Part shown: in pieces, positions 11,796 to 23,300 of the stretch
Layout: the number at the start of each line of letters is the position of its first letter
How positions within the stretch are numbered: position 1 is the first letter of the stretch
NCBI GenBank assembly: GCA_023053575.1
Contig: JAKZAP010000010.1
Span: forward strand, 16,862,628 to 16,926,627
From: Branchinecta lynchi
Taxonomy: Eukaryota; Arthropoda; Branchiopoda; Anostraca; Branchinectidae
DNA length: 64,000 nt
Direction of reading: 5' to 3'
Translations under genes and position numbers: made by a program
The notes under the pieces: generated by a model
What the model was told of the DNA's origin: nothing
The model's database searches: none
Seen by the model: only the letters and a program-made list of their open reading frames with translations

Positions 11796-12152
11796 TACAC
11801 TGTCAGTAGTTTTTTTTAACAGATTGCGCATAACACTTTCAAGTTTCAACCAATTCAGTTTATACTATTTCGTGCCTAGATCTCCAACAACACCTTCAGT
11901 AGGTAAAAATACTACTCTGTCAGAAGTTACATAACGACAACAGAAGGATGCGCGGTTTTAGATAACACTTTGGGATGTTATCTGTTATGTTTCTTTCATT
12001 CCCGTTAGTATCTTTACCAATTGAAGGTGTTGTTGGAGATCTAGGCACGGAATAGTGTAAACTTAATTGGTCGTAACACTTTATTTCTAAGTGAAAAGGT
12101 GTTATTCTTGAAATTGTTATACACTATCTATTATGAAACTTCTGACAGTGTA
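11796..12152. mobile_element. Foldback MITE with TACACTGTCAG ends
   Basis: TACACTGTCAGTAGTTT at the left is inverted as AAACTTCTGACAGTGTA at the right. Inside, a second pair of ~65-base arms contains GCCTAGATCTCCAACAAC and its complement. The terminal TA fits a TA target duplication. Confidence 0.8.
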
Positions 12153-13895
12153 GATAAGGTGTATGAAACTGAAGTACAAACATACTCCCGTCTTTGTATC
12201 CCACATGAACCTTCCTCTTGTCAAGAGAAAAACTTTTCTCTTCCTCGTCAAGTAATCGTCCTCAGTTTGAAGGGAATTTCCCTTTCTTTTTTGTTGTTAC
12301 TCGGTTTTGTAATTTTTCAGTGTTAATGCGCTTCTGTTAGATCAGGTGTATCCCTGGCCTTAATCCCACCTCAGTGCCTGTAAGTCATAATCAACCAACT
12401 TAATTATGTAATTTGCTAATCTTCGTAATGACGAGTGTCGGTAAGAAAATTAAAGAGCTGAGAGCAACAGCACCGCAAGCCAGGACGATGGGCTGTAATT
12501 TTCTCTGATTCCGCCGTCAAATTTGCGGACTCGCCTATTAATTCATTCTGCCGGCGCGACTGTTTCCAGATTTTTGGTCGGGCCTGGCAATTACCCCGAT
12601 CATCGCGACCGGAGAACTCGATCAAGTGCTAAGTGATTCTATCGTTTACTTTCGTAATGAAGACTCCGCTAATGGGTGCAGGTGGGGTGTCGTAGGTAGC
12701 AGAAGGCGTTCTGGGGAGTGGTAGTCGGTACCTTTTGGGTCGCGTGGAAACAACAGGACTCCCGCTGCGGTCCTTTTGAGCGGTACCGCTTTGATGTCTG
12801 CCGACATAGGTAGGATGAGTGCTCTTTACCTTTAAGAAAATAGAAACGAATAAGTCTTAGCTCAATTGATCACGTCGAGGCATTGCAAGCTTGGTTTTGA
12901 TACAAACTGAGTCGGAAATTGACTGTCCTCCATTTTGGGGCCGGGCCGCCGTACTTGGGAAGACAAAGATAGCGCGCAAATGTCCGTTTATCACTTTGGT
13001 TATAAAAAACACGTCATCGCTCCACGTGAAATTAGCGTTGAATTAAACGTTGAACATTCCTTTCAAGAGCTGATCAGCATAAAAGGTAGCGTTAACGTCT
13101 GTCATGTTGAAGTGGCGCCTATCTGCTTTCAAAGCAGGACGTAGGTTTCCGTCTGGATTTGAGACTACTTACTTTCTGAGCTGAAGTACTTCCGGAAAAT
13201 TCGGAAAAAGTCGCCTTCGCTTTGCCAGTTAACAAACCCTAATGCTGCTTGCCATACCCTATTCATCCTAGGGGTTGCACGGGGCTGGAGGGAGGAGGGG
13301 GGCTAAAGGCCTCAGTTTGGCGGCTAACGTAGTTGATATATTTTGGTGTGTGTGTGGGGGGGGGTGCTGTAGCTAGCTAGGCGCCTTTGCTATTACGCTG
13401 ACGGTCTATCGATTGATTTGGACGTATCCGAGCGTTAGAATGATGTGCGGCTGTAGTAAAAGACAGTAGCCTAGTTTCATTTGTTCACCTTACGTTACTA
13501 GGTAGTCTATTGGGGGGACTTAGCTGCTGACGCTGGTTGCGAAACCACGTTCCGTATCGATATGTAGGTAAAGCAAAAAGAAGATTTATTTGCACAGCAT
13601 GCACAAGTTGTAATTAGACCAGTTGATCCTGGTTGTTTAGCTCTTCGGTGGCATATAAGCTTTTCGCCAACAATAGGCCTCTTTCCGTGTTACCTGTGAA
13701 AGACAGGGTATTGGTGGTTGACCGAAACATAATCCCCGCCTTGTATCAGCCGCGGGCGCCGGCGTCCTTTGAACCGTAATCGAATCGTATTAAATCAATT
13801 TGCACAGTCAACAAATTTGGCCAATCAGCGCTCCTCCGCTCACGTTACCCAGTTTAGTGTTCTTCCAACCGTAGTACTCTACTCGATATAGTAGA
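12153..13895. other. Low-repeat region upstream of the gene
   Basis: This 1.7 kb lies between a foldback element and the start codon. I see none of the repeat families here apart from a GT run and a short G run near 13350-13366. A 69-codon open frame at 12935-13144 has no convincing splice sites, and I do not call it a gene. Promoter and 5' untranslated exon sequence probably lie here. Confidence 0.4.
13821..13830 (+). promoter_or_regulatory. CCAAT box upstream of the pseudo-protease gene
   Basis: CCAATCAGCG stands 66-75 bases before the start codon and matches the NF-Y consensus CCAATCA. No TATA box lies at the usual distance. The 12.4-13.9 kb region looks lower in repeats than its surroundings, as expected for a promoter. 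Confidence 0.4.
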
Positions 13896-14311
13896 ATGAG
13901 GATAGTTGTGTTTTCCGTACTGTTGTCTCTGTGTGGCTCTGACCAGAGCCCATTTTCTACTAACAGTTATCCAAAGTTGAACTCGAAAAGGGCGCAGTTG
14001 GCGTCGGACTTGTCGAAGATCTTCGACGAAGAAGTGGGTACCTGGTGTGAACCCAGAGAAGACGAGAACCTTATCACGAATACGGCGGGACCAAGAAAGC
14101 GGCTGGCCGGGTCGTTCTCGAAAACAACGGCACCTATTGAGAGTTCGAATGACTATGAGGAAGAGCTGGAAATCATTGATGAAGCGCTGGCAAACATGCA
14201 GAGACCCGAGAGTTCGGTGCGTGATTCAGTGGATGTGGAGGAGGTGCGAAGGTGGGCCGAGTTGGCAATCAAAATGACCCCCTATTCCGAGGATAAAGGA
14301 TTCAACATCAG
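13896..14311 (+). CDS. Exon 1: signal peptide and acidic linker (residues 1-139)
   Basis: The ATG at 13896 has A at -3, and an in-frame TAG lies about 24 bases upstream, so this is the first Met of the frame. The first 17 residues are a signal peptide with core VVFSVLLSLCG. The rest is acidic and rich in Ser, Glu and Asp, with no domain I recognise. The exon must end in phase 2 to join exon 2. The only site that does this is AG|GCGAGT at 14311/14312, a GC donor. A nearby GT (GTAGCT) would leave phase 0 and break the frame. Confidence 0.75.
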
Positions 14312-17300
14312 GCGAGTAGCTCTATACCCAAGTTGTATTTCCCTTCTGGAGACCAGTAGTTCTGTTAGTCGCTCCTGGTTCCCAAGAGCTTTTGGTAAAA
14401 TGTGTTGTACCTTCCGTACTCCTAACCCGATGATAAATTTCTAACCTGTGTAGTTGTATTATAGGTGTAAGAAAAATTTGCTTGCATTAATATGTAATTG
14501 TACAGAATACTATCATATACAATGCCGTCTTTACCCTTAGGCTGGTTAGCCCTGTGCTGAGAGGGGGGGGGGGGGGGGGCAGAGAAAACGAGAGGCCAAG
14601 CGGCCAGTGTAAACCGTTGAGAAATCAGGCTACGGTTTCTAGCCGTGTTGCCTCGTTCATTCCGACACAGGTGTGACCAGCTGCGTTGCAACTTGCACCG
14701 TCATTTACCTTACCGAAATTTGTATTATGCTCAGATGAGACCAGTGGGGCTGGCCGAAGAATCCTGTGTGCTAATCTGCTGGCGTTTTACGTTTGTGACT
14801 AATGAGAAGGGGCCAAAAACTCATGATGGCCTACGGGCCAACACAAGTAAAAGACGGCACTGGCCTCAGCTGGGTCAATCTTGAGCAGTAGCGTCCTGCC
14901 AATGCCGTATCCAGGGGGGGGGGGGGGGGTAGGCGGTTGACAATTCAACAATTCAGCCTGATACGTCAAGTAAAGATAACAAAGGTTACAAGCGTGATAA
15001 TCAGTATATTACGAATAGAGGAGATAGGATATAGTTATGAAGTGAAGAATCTCGAAACGACAATAGATGGAAATACGACTGTAGTAGAATGAATTACCAT
15101 CATAAGTACGACGCGTCCTTTAATTCCTTTCGTGAGTTTAATGAGTCATCTGTAATAAGCAATAATGCCATATTCCAGAGTTACAGATGGAATAGAATAC
15201 CTTATTTATAAAGAAAAATGGGGGAGAGGAAAAAAATAACCTATGGGTTCAACTTTAGATGAAAATACAGAGAAAAACAAGGGAAACGAGGAATGAGAAG
15301 GAAATAAAGCCAAAAACAGGCGGGGGGGGGGAGAAGAAGAACACTAAAAAAAATTCTGTAATGACCTTTCACTGCTCGCTTGAATGAAATAAGGCTATTC
15401 GAATTCCGGATATCTAACGGTAGTAGATTCTAAATAGTCGGCGCAAAAAATCTAAATAAACAAGACCAAAGGTTTCGATGGGATCCCAAAAATCTAACAT
15501 TTGATTCAAACAATTGGGTCATCTCTTCGCCATTCGGTTTTACTAAAGTTCAAAAATAGGTTCAGCCTGTCTCCTTGCCCGGATACCGAATCTCTAATCG
15601 ATTTCAGAAACAACTTTGAGCTTCAACCAATTTCCACTTTCAGCCGAATTCGCGATGAACCATCTGTCCAGCAAGAAAACTAAGTTCACACATGGATTCA
15701 GTGGACCTCCTTACCCCCTCAACGAATATCTTATTAGCTTATAAATTTAAAATCCCTCCTGTGCCTCTAAAGATAGAACTAAACGACCCATTTATGAGCT
15801 TGACATATACTTTACCAGTGAATCCTCATTAAACAACGTCCTCGCTTGATATTTCCTCGTTTGAATATTACATACCAACCCCTTCAACCTTCGATTACAC
15901 TAGATCTCTCCGACGTCACACAGAATAAAGAAATGAATGTCGGCATCCACGCGCAGAGCTATACTAGTTTGAGAATAAAGGGGAAGCCGAAAACTGGTTG
16001 ACAGATTTTGTGTCAGGTTTTTGCCGGATTCCGCGGGAACTACGTGTCCGGCAAGAAAATAACTTTCAAATTTGGATTCAGCATGTCTCCTTTCCCCCTA
16101 AATCAACTATCTCAATAGCTTTTGAAAATATTTTTGTTTGCCCCTTAATTGAAGCCCCCTCCCCCACCCCTAAATCTAGGGCTGCAGAACCCATCTACGA
16201 CCTTGACCTTACCCTTGACCCAAAGAATCCTCACACCAAGTTTCAGACAAAATATCTCGTTCGCTTTGAGAGTTATCGTGCTAACAGACGGACGGACGGA
16301 CATACGGACAACTTTTGCGATGTCATAGGTATCCCTCCACTTACGTTTTGGGATCCCAAAAATAAAGTTTTCCGTCCGTCCGTCTGTGCGCATTATAACT
16401 CTCGAAGGGAATGAGATATTTTGATGAAACTTGGCGTGAAGACACTTTGGGTCAAGAGTAAGGTCGAGTTGGTAGATGGGCTCTGTAGCCCTACATTTAA
16501 AGGTGCGGGAGGGGGTTTAAATTCAGGGGCAAATGAAATATTTTTAAATAAATGATGTGATAGTTTATTATGGGGTAAGAAGACATACTGAACACGATGG
16601 TGAAAACCATTTTTTCACCGGACAAGTAGTTAGCCCAGAATCCGGCCAAAACCGGAAAGTCTTTTAAAAGTAAGTTTTATTTGAAGTTGATTAGATGTTC
16701 GATTTAGGGGTAAGAAGACATGTTGAACACGATGGTGAAACAACTTTTTTTCTCCGGACAAGTAGTTAGCCCAGAATCCGGCCAAAACCGGAAAGTCTTT
16801 TAAAAGTAAAAGTTTTATTTGAAGTTGATTCGATGTAGGGTTAGAAAGACATGCTGAACACGATGATGAAAACCATTTTCTCGCAGGGCAAGAAGTTGGC
16901 CCGGAATTCGGCCAAAACCGGGAAGTTCGTTAAAAGTAAAATTTATATCTGAAGTTGAATTAGATGTTCGATTCAGGGGTAAGAAGACATGCTGAACACT
17001 TATTTGAAAAGTATTTTCTACCCGGACAACTTGTTCGCCCGGAATCAGGCCGAAACCACAAATTTGTTAAAATCAAAAGTTTTATTTGAAGTTGATTAGA
17101 TGACAGATTTAGGGGTAAGAAGACACACGCTGAATCTGTATATGACAATCTTTTTTTTACCGGTACATATAGTTTGTTCGGAATCCGGTTGAAACCGGAT
17201 TTTTTTTATAAGAAGTTTTACTTGAAGTTGATTAGATGTTCTTTATACGGATAAGGAGATACGCTGAATTCGCTTCTGAACTTTTTTTTTTTTTTCTGGA

Positions 17301-20300
17301 CAAGTATGGTAGTTCTTTCGTAATTGGGGAAGGGGTTAGGTGGTTCACCCCCCCCCCCCGAAACATACAAAAAATAATCATTTGATATAGATTCGTCCCT
17401 CTGATCCATGCCTTTTTTGTCCTACCCGCGGGCAACCCCCTCCGGAAAGGTCCCCCGCCCCCCGAAATAAGTTCCTGGAAACGGGCCTGATCACAAGGAT
17501 ATTTAATTCCTGGAACCTTGCTTCACCTTGAAGGTAGGGGGGATATGGAGTTTAACGGAAATCGCTGAAGACAGTCTACTCCGATCCCCCCCCCCCCCCG
17601 TGTCCTATGCAGGTTTCATCTTCCCGCTTTCGCTTCCCAGACTTCTATGTTTCTAAGATGTAGCTGCTGAAGCGTGCCGTACGGATTGGGGCTAGAAGCC
17701 TGTGTTTTTGACGGGACTGGAACGAGGAAAATCCCTTGCTCGGACTGTCGCCGCCGTATACGCAGAACTTTAGTCATTTTGTAATTGAACATGCAGCACA
17801 GCCAACCTGGGCTCGTCGTGGAATTGAATCCATGTATCCGACACAGATTCGGCCGAACGCTATAAACATTATCACAAGGCTGAATGGGCAATACAAATTT
17901 TATCTCACTGAGAGCTGGACTATCGTTGCGTTCTTTTTGAGCGTACAGTCCGGTTCGAGCTGGGGCTACCCCCGAGGAGCTCCGCCAACTATTTAATGTT
18001 AAAGGGCACGTCGTCCAATTATGATAGTAATTCATTCTGCTTCAGTATTTCCAGCCATTCTCGTTCCCGAAATGATTTACTTCATAAGTGTATTCTATCC
18101 TAATAATTATCATATTATATATATGTATATATTTATAATACAATGATGATCATACTTGCCACGATTTGTTCTCTTTCCATGGCATGTCTGGCGCCCGATA
18201 ATTTTTTTCCGGAGAGCTGTTTCCGTCCTAAGACCGGTTTCGCAAATTTTGCCAAAATTGTCATCCAAGGCATGGAAAGAGGCTTAAAAACAGCGAAGTC
18301 GGGCAAATTCAGAGGTCGGGTAAACTGTACCCCAATTTTTGGAAGTTGCCAACCCCTCGCGCTAGCCTCTAGAATTTTTGCTTAAACCTCTTAGCTGTCA
18401 ATCCTTCACTGCCTGCCAAGATGAGGTTTCTCTTTGTTACAACAGTTATTTGGCCGCGAGGTTACCCGTTCCCCGCATTTTTGTTTACACCTTTCTTGGC
18501 ACCGACCCAGCACTGGCCGGCACCGACTCGGCATCAGCCGCATCAAGCGTTACCGGCCACAAATTAGGTAATTCGTTTTCCAACTCTTCGAAAAATGCCG
18601 ATTTTCATACATGAGGCAACCGGCGCCCGCACCGATCGGTCACCGCGGCGCCGGTTTTCTCAAAAAAGGCTTTTTCTCGTTAGGATTAACGTTCCTGACT
18701 TTGAAGCTGCTATGTTGCATTAAGGGTTTGTTTGCGATGGGGGGGGGGGGGGTCTACTCTGGAACAGCTCTGAGAACACCAGGAGAAGAGAGGTATGGTT
18801 ATCGTGATTTCAAATTGACCATCAGAATAATAAAGTATTATTCTACACAAGATATTATTCTTTATTATTATTTCGCCTATATATACCTCGAAGAAATTGG
18901 AAGAAAACTGTTTTTTTTTTTCACTTGTTCAGTGGTTTTTTGGCATTAATGAGAGAATGAAGGGTTTATTAATAAAAAGGGAACCCGTCAATGCCCGCGA
19001 CACTTGAAAAAAAGACAGAAAGAAAGGAATAAATAAATGATTATAATAGCCTTTGTGTAATTCAGTGAGAGCGCACCGAACCTCTACGTCACTCCACGAT
19101 CGCCGCATAAGCAACTAGCGATCCTACCGGACGGAAGTTTGAAGCGTATTGGGGCTCATGATGTTTGGCTAGCCCTCGATTTTCTTCCCCGAGGAATGAT
19201 GGGCCACGCAGTTCATCTTTTCGCAATAGATTTCGCAACGTCAGAATACAGCTGTACGAACAGCGGAGGAGTATCTACAGGTGAGTTAAAAGACGGACCC
19301 CTGTTGCTTATATAGGATGAAGAAGGAAATTTTTGTTCGTTTGTCCGTATAATTTCTCGGCTAAAGATGTAGCATATGCAAGCTGTCAAGACGTACTTTA
19401 AAAGAGGGTTATTTGATAAAGTAGAAATTGCTGGAAGGTAGCGTATTTTTGTATGAGGAATTTTTGGAACGTTCATAGTACCCGACATTGTACGAGAGCG
19501 AGGATATATTTCGGGCGCAAATTTTTCCGGAGGAGAAGGGGCTCAACACATACATGTCTTAGGGATAATACGCCTGACGAAGAACTATGCCGACTCTTTT
19601 TTTCCGCTCCTATCCAGCTCATGCCTGTCCAAGTTATCATTCTGGATAGCTGTTCTCTATCTACTTTTCCTACTTTGCTGCACTGAACACCCGACTGTTC
19701 GTTCGTTCCATTGCTTATTACAAAATACTCCGTCGCGAGGTTGCTTCTTGGCGGGGGCGTAGCTTCTTGTTTGGTTTTGTTAATTTTTCCATCTCGACTA
19801 TCTTACGTTTTCAGCTTCTTTTCTTCCCAGTTTCGACCATAAACCAGTCTTATTACCGGCATTATTACCAGGTGTGACAGTATTTTTTGTGGACACATAT
19901 CTGGCATTTTACTTCGTTGCCGGAATAATTCCTTAAAGCACACCTTGCACTGTTAATGTTCCGGTATTCAAAACTATTTGGGTAATGTAGAATTAGGCTC
20001 TAATTTAACACATTATCCCGGCTTTGGGTTCTGGGGCCCACTGACTTGTAGCAAAACTCGGCAAAATTCAGATGACCGGTTCTCGCATCAGTATCATGTC
20101 ATGCGAACACTCATTGGGAGCATAATGCGTACGGAAAACAGTGAATTGTGGTATGTGTAAAGATTGGTCAGGTTTCGTTAGCGGGTTTATAATAACATTT
20201 GAAATTTGGGTCTCAGGGACGAAAAATTAATGAATGAAATCACGGAAGTAGGTTGCATTGCGGCTGGTCCTTTAAAGGATCCATCGTACCCGTACTGCCA

Positions 20301-23300
20301 ATGAACCTACTACCATAGTCGCTCCACGAATTCTTATGCCTGGAGACCCGAATTGTATACGGTAAATCCTAACCCCCTTAACGACAACTCACTCATTTTT
20401 CCACTTGCCGTGTATCGCTATTTAAGCGTATTATGCTTCCGGCGATTATTTACGAAGAGTTTCATCCTCGGATAAACCGGTTATGGAAAATTTTCCCTGT
20501 TTTGCTAGAAGTCAACGGGGCAACAGCCAAAGCCTTGTGTAATTTGTAAAAAGCAGAGCCTGGTTTTAAGATTTTAGTATTATAAAGTACTGGGATATAA
20601 ACAGAAAACATTGCGAGTTTGCTTTCAAAACGACCGTGCTATATCTGTCCTTCTCATAGATTTCCCTGTCCTTTCCTAGAACAATTTTGAGCAATAACAT
20701 GTTCTCGCCGGAGGCTATTCTGCAAGGCCCTTGAGCCAGTCGAAAGCGGCATGCGGTAAAAACGAAATAATCGGGCGCTTTCCTTTCCTGTTCTTATCAA
20801 CAATGGTGTACTGGACACACAGGCGATTTTTTTCCCGAAGAAGGCGGAAAAAGGCATAGAGGTCGAAGAACTGACGAGGGTGTCCTTGAATTAATCAGGG
20901 TGCTTACAACAATCATAACACTGCAGTGCCGTAGCTAGGTTTCGTCATGCCTGAGGCAGGACAGCCCCCTCCAGGACGCCCCTCTATGGAGTGGGACCAC
21001 TTTGAATTTCTATTTTGGTGTCAGCAATCGCAAGCCGGAAGAAGTTTCGTCTCTCAATCAAACAGTTCCAGAATAGTAAATAAAAACGAACACTCGAACA
21101 ACTCAGGGGCCACGCCGATCTATAGAGCAGTGTAATTATTTCCAAAACATTTTATTGTTTAAACTGGATTATTTCTAAACTTTCCTAATTCAGCTTTTTG
21201 AAAGATTTGGAACGAGTCGAAATCTACTTTAGAGAAGCTACTGGAAACTCCCCAACCCTTCCCACTACGTACACCTCTGACAACGAAAGTCCGGTCGGGA
21301 TAAGGGTTTTTGCCCTACCAAAACTTCAACCACCCAATTAGCGATTTTCCTTCAGCTTCCCAGCTGATTTAGTGCGATTGAAAACGCTGCTCCAGATTAA
21401 CGCTGAAAAGACTCAAGGGTTTCTGATTCTGATGTTACAATTATTGTTATTAATTATTGACTATTATTATTAGCTTCCCATTGTTTTCTTTTACTTGGCT
21501 TCTTTGACAATGATCTACGCAGAACCTCACCATTTCTTGGATTTCAGTCTTGTTTTTGGGATCCCAAAATGTAAGTGGATGGATATGACATCGCAGAAGT
21601 TGTCCGTATGTTCGTCCGTCCGTCTGTAAGCACGATAACTCTCGAAGGGAATGACATATGTTGATGAAACTTGGTGGGAGGATTCTTTGGGTCATAGTAC
21701 AGGTCAAGTTGAAATATGGGCTCTGTAGCCCTATATTTGAGGGAGGGGGGGGGGTCAAATTAAGGAGCAAAATATATTTTTTGAAAGCTATTGGGATAGT
21801 TGATTTAGGGATAAGGAGACATGAGGAATCCGAAATGAAATTCATTTTTTCATAGGACAAATAGTTCACCCGGAATCCGGCAAAAACCGGATACAAAATT
21901 TGTCGACCAATTTTTCGGCTATGGCAGTCCCTCCCCATTCTTCACAGTAGTATAGCTCTGCGCGTGAATGATTACATAGCCTAATCTGTCAATGTTGGAG
22001 AGAGCTAGTGTAATCGGATGTCGAAGGGGTTGGTATATGTTGTTCAAGCTTAGTACGAGGATTCAGTGGCAAAGTACAGGTCAAGGTCGAAGATGGGTCC
22101 TTTAGTCCTATAATTAGAGGCAGAGGAGGGTTTTGAATTTACGGTAAAAACCATGTATGTTTTATGAGCTAATAAGATGTTCATTGAAGGGGTAAGGAGG
22201 TCCGCTGAATCCATGCCTGAACTTCGTTTTCTTGCTGGACAAATGGTTCATCACGAATTCGGCTGAAACTGGAGATTTGGTTCAAGCTCAAAGTTGTTTC
22301 TGAAATCGATTAGAGATTTGGTATCGGGCCAAGGAGACATGTTGAATTCGTTTTGAACTTTATTTTTAACAGTAAAAATATTTAAGGAATCGGACGGACA
22401 ATGAACGGCGAAGACATGACCCAATTGTTTTAATCAAATGTTAGATTTTTGGGATCCAATCGAAACCTTTGGTCTTCTTGTATTTTCCTTCAATTGGAAA
22501 TGGCGTTTCCATCGTACTTTTATCCGCTGTCACTTAATTGTAAGATGGCGAATTACGCGATAATGTATATGAAAAAGTCAATCACACATTCTCCATAAGA
22601 TATGTGGAATCGCATCGACCTTGCCTTGGGAACACTGGAGAACAAACTAGCTTCTAGTTCTGGTTTTGCTGGCCTTGTCTAGTCTATTCAGTTCCCTTCT
22701 CGTGATGAAAATAGTTTATTTATTTATTTAACAACACTGCACTTAAACAAGGTTACACTAAAAAGGAATCACATAAGGGCTACAACTGAACGGTGTACGA
22801 GCAAACTTTAGCTTAAACGAGAGTAAATTTGGCTGGGAAACGGTAAATCGTTCCATGCGCGGCATGCACTGTAACAAAATGAACGTTGACCAATTTTTCT
22901 GTTTATTTTTGGTGGATATAACCTCAAAGAATGCTGACGGATGGACTGATATGAACTGAACTAAAAAATATTGTCTGTACGTACAATGAAAGTATGTAAA
23001 ACGAAATTAGCCTACAAATAGCTTGCCATAGTTTCGGGAATACCTCCGAGAGTTTCTAGTGACCGTTGCTCGAGCTCGAATACTAATTTAGTTCAGAATT
23101 CAGCTCCAAAGACTCTTCCGCGAAGTGACTCATACTTTCCTTTTCGTGATGATAGTATGTAAAATTTCGGGAGTAGCTCCAACTGACGACACAAGTTGCG
23201 TTTTTGATCGTAGTTTGAAGTTGCCTTCAGACTTAAAGGCACAGTTTCTTTGTCCTTGAAACTATGATCGTCGAACTTAGTGAGCTAGCAAGTTCGAAAT

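Larger units (their letters stand above)
14312..19065 (+). other. Intron 1 (GC-AG), repeat-filled
   Basis: 4754 bases. It holds two very long G runs (14563-14579 and 14911-14927), family A copies in head-to-head orientation (15470-16352 and 16345-17290), a family E fragment (17330-17485) and an unassigned stretch at 17600-18040. No other convincing coding exon is visible. Confidence 0.6.

Noticed and set aside
12935..13144. 69-codon frame upstream of the gene
   Set aside because: No acceptor or donor at its edges; in the likely promoter or 5' leader region.
14312..14330. GT donor (GTAGCT) at the end of exon 1
   Set aside because: It leaves phase 0, which cannot join exon 2 (phase 2), and it has a weak consensus.
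15998..16414. 138-codon open frame with Asp- and Pro-rich peptide
   Set aside because: It lies wholly inside inverted family A repeat DNA, and the same peptide strings appear in other repeat copies.
17616..18035. 139-codon minus-strand frame
   Set aside because: No splice sites or family recognised, and it is antisense within intron 1.
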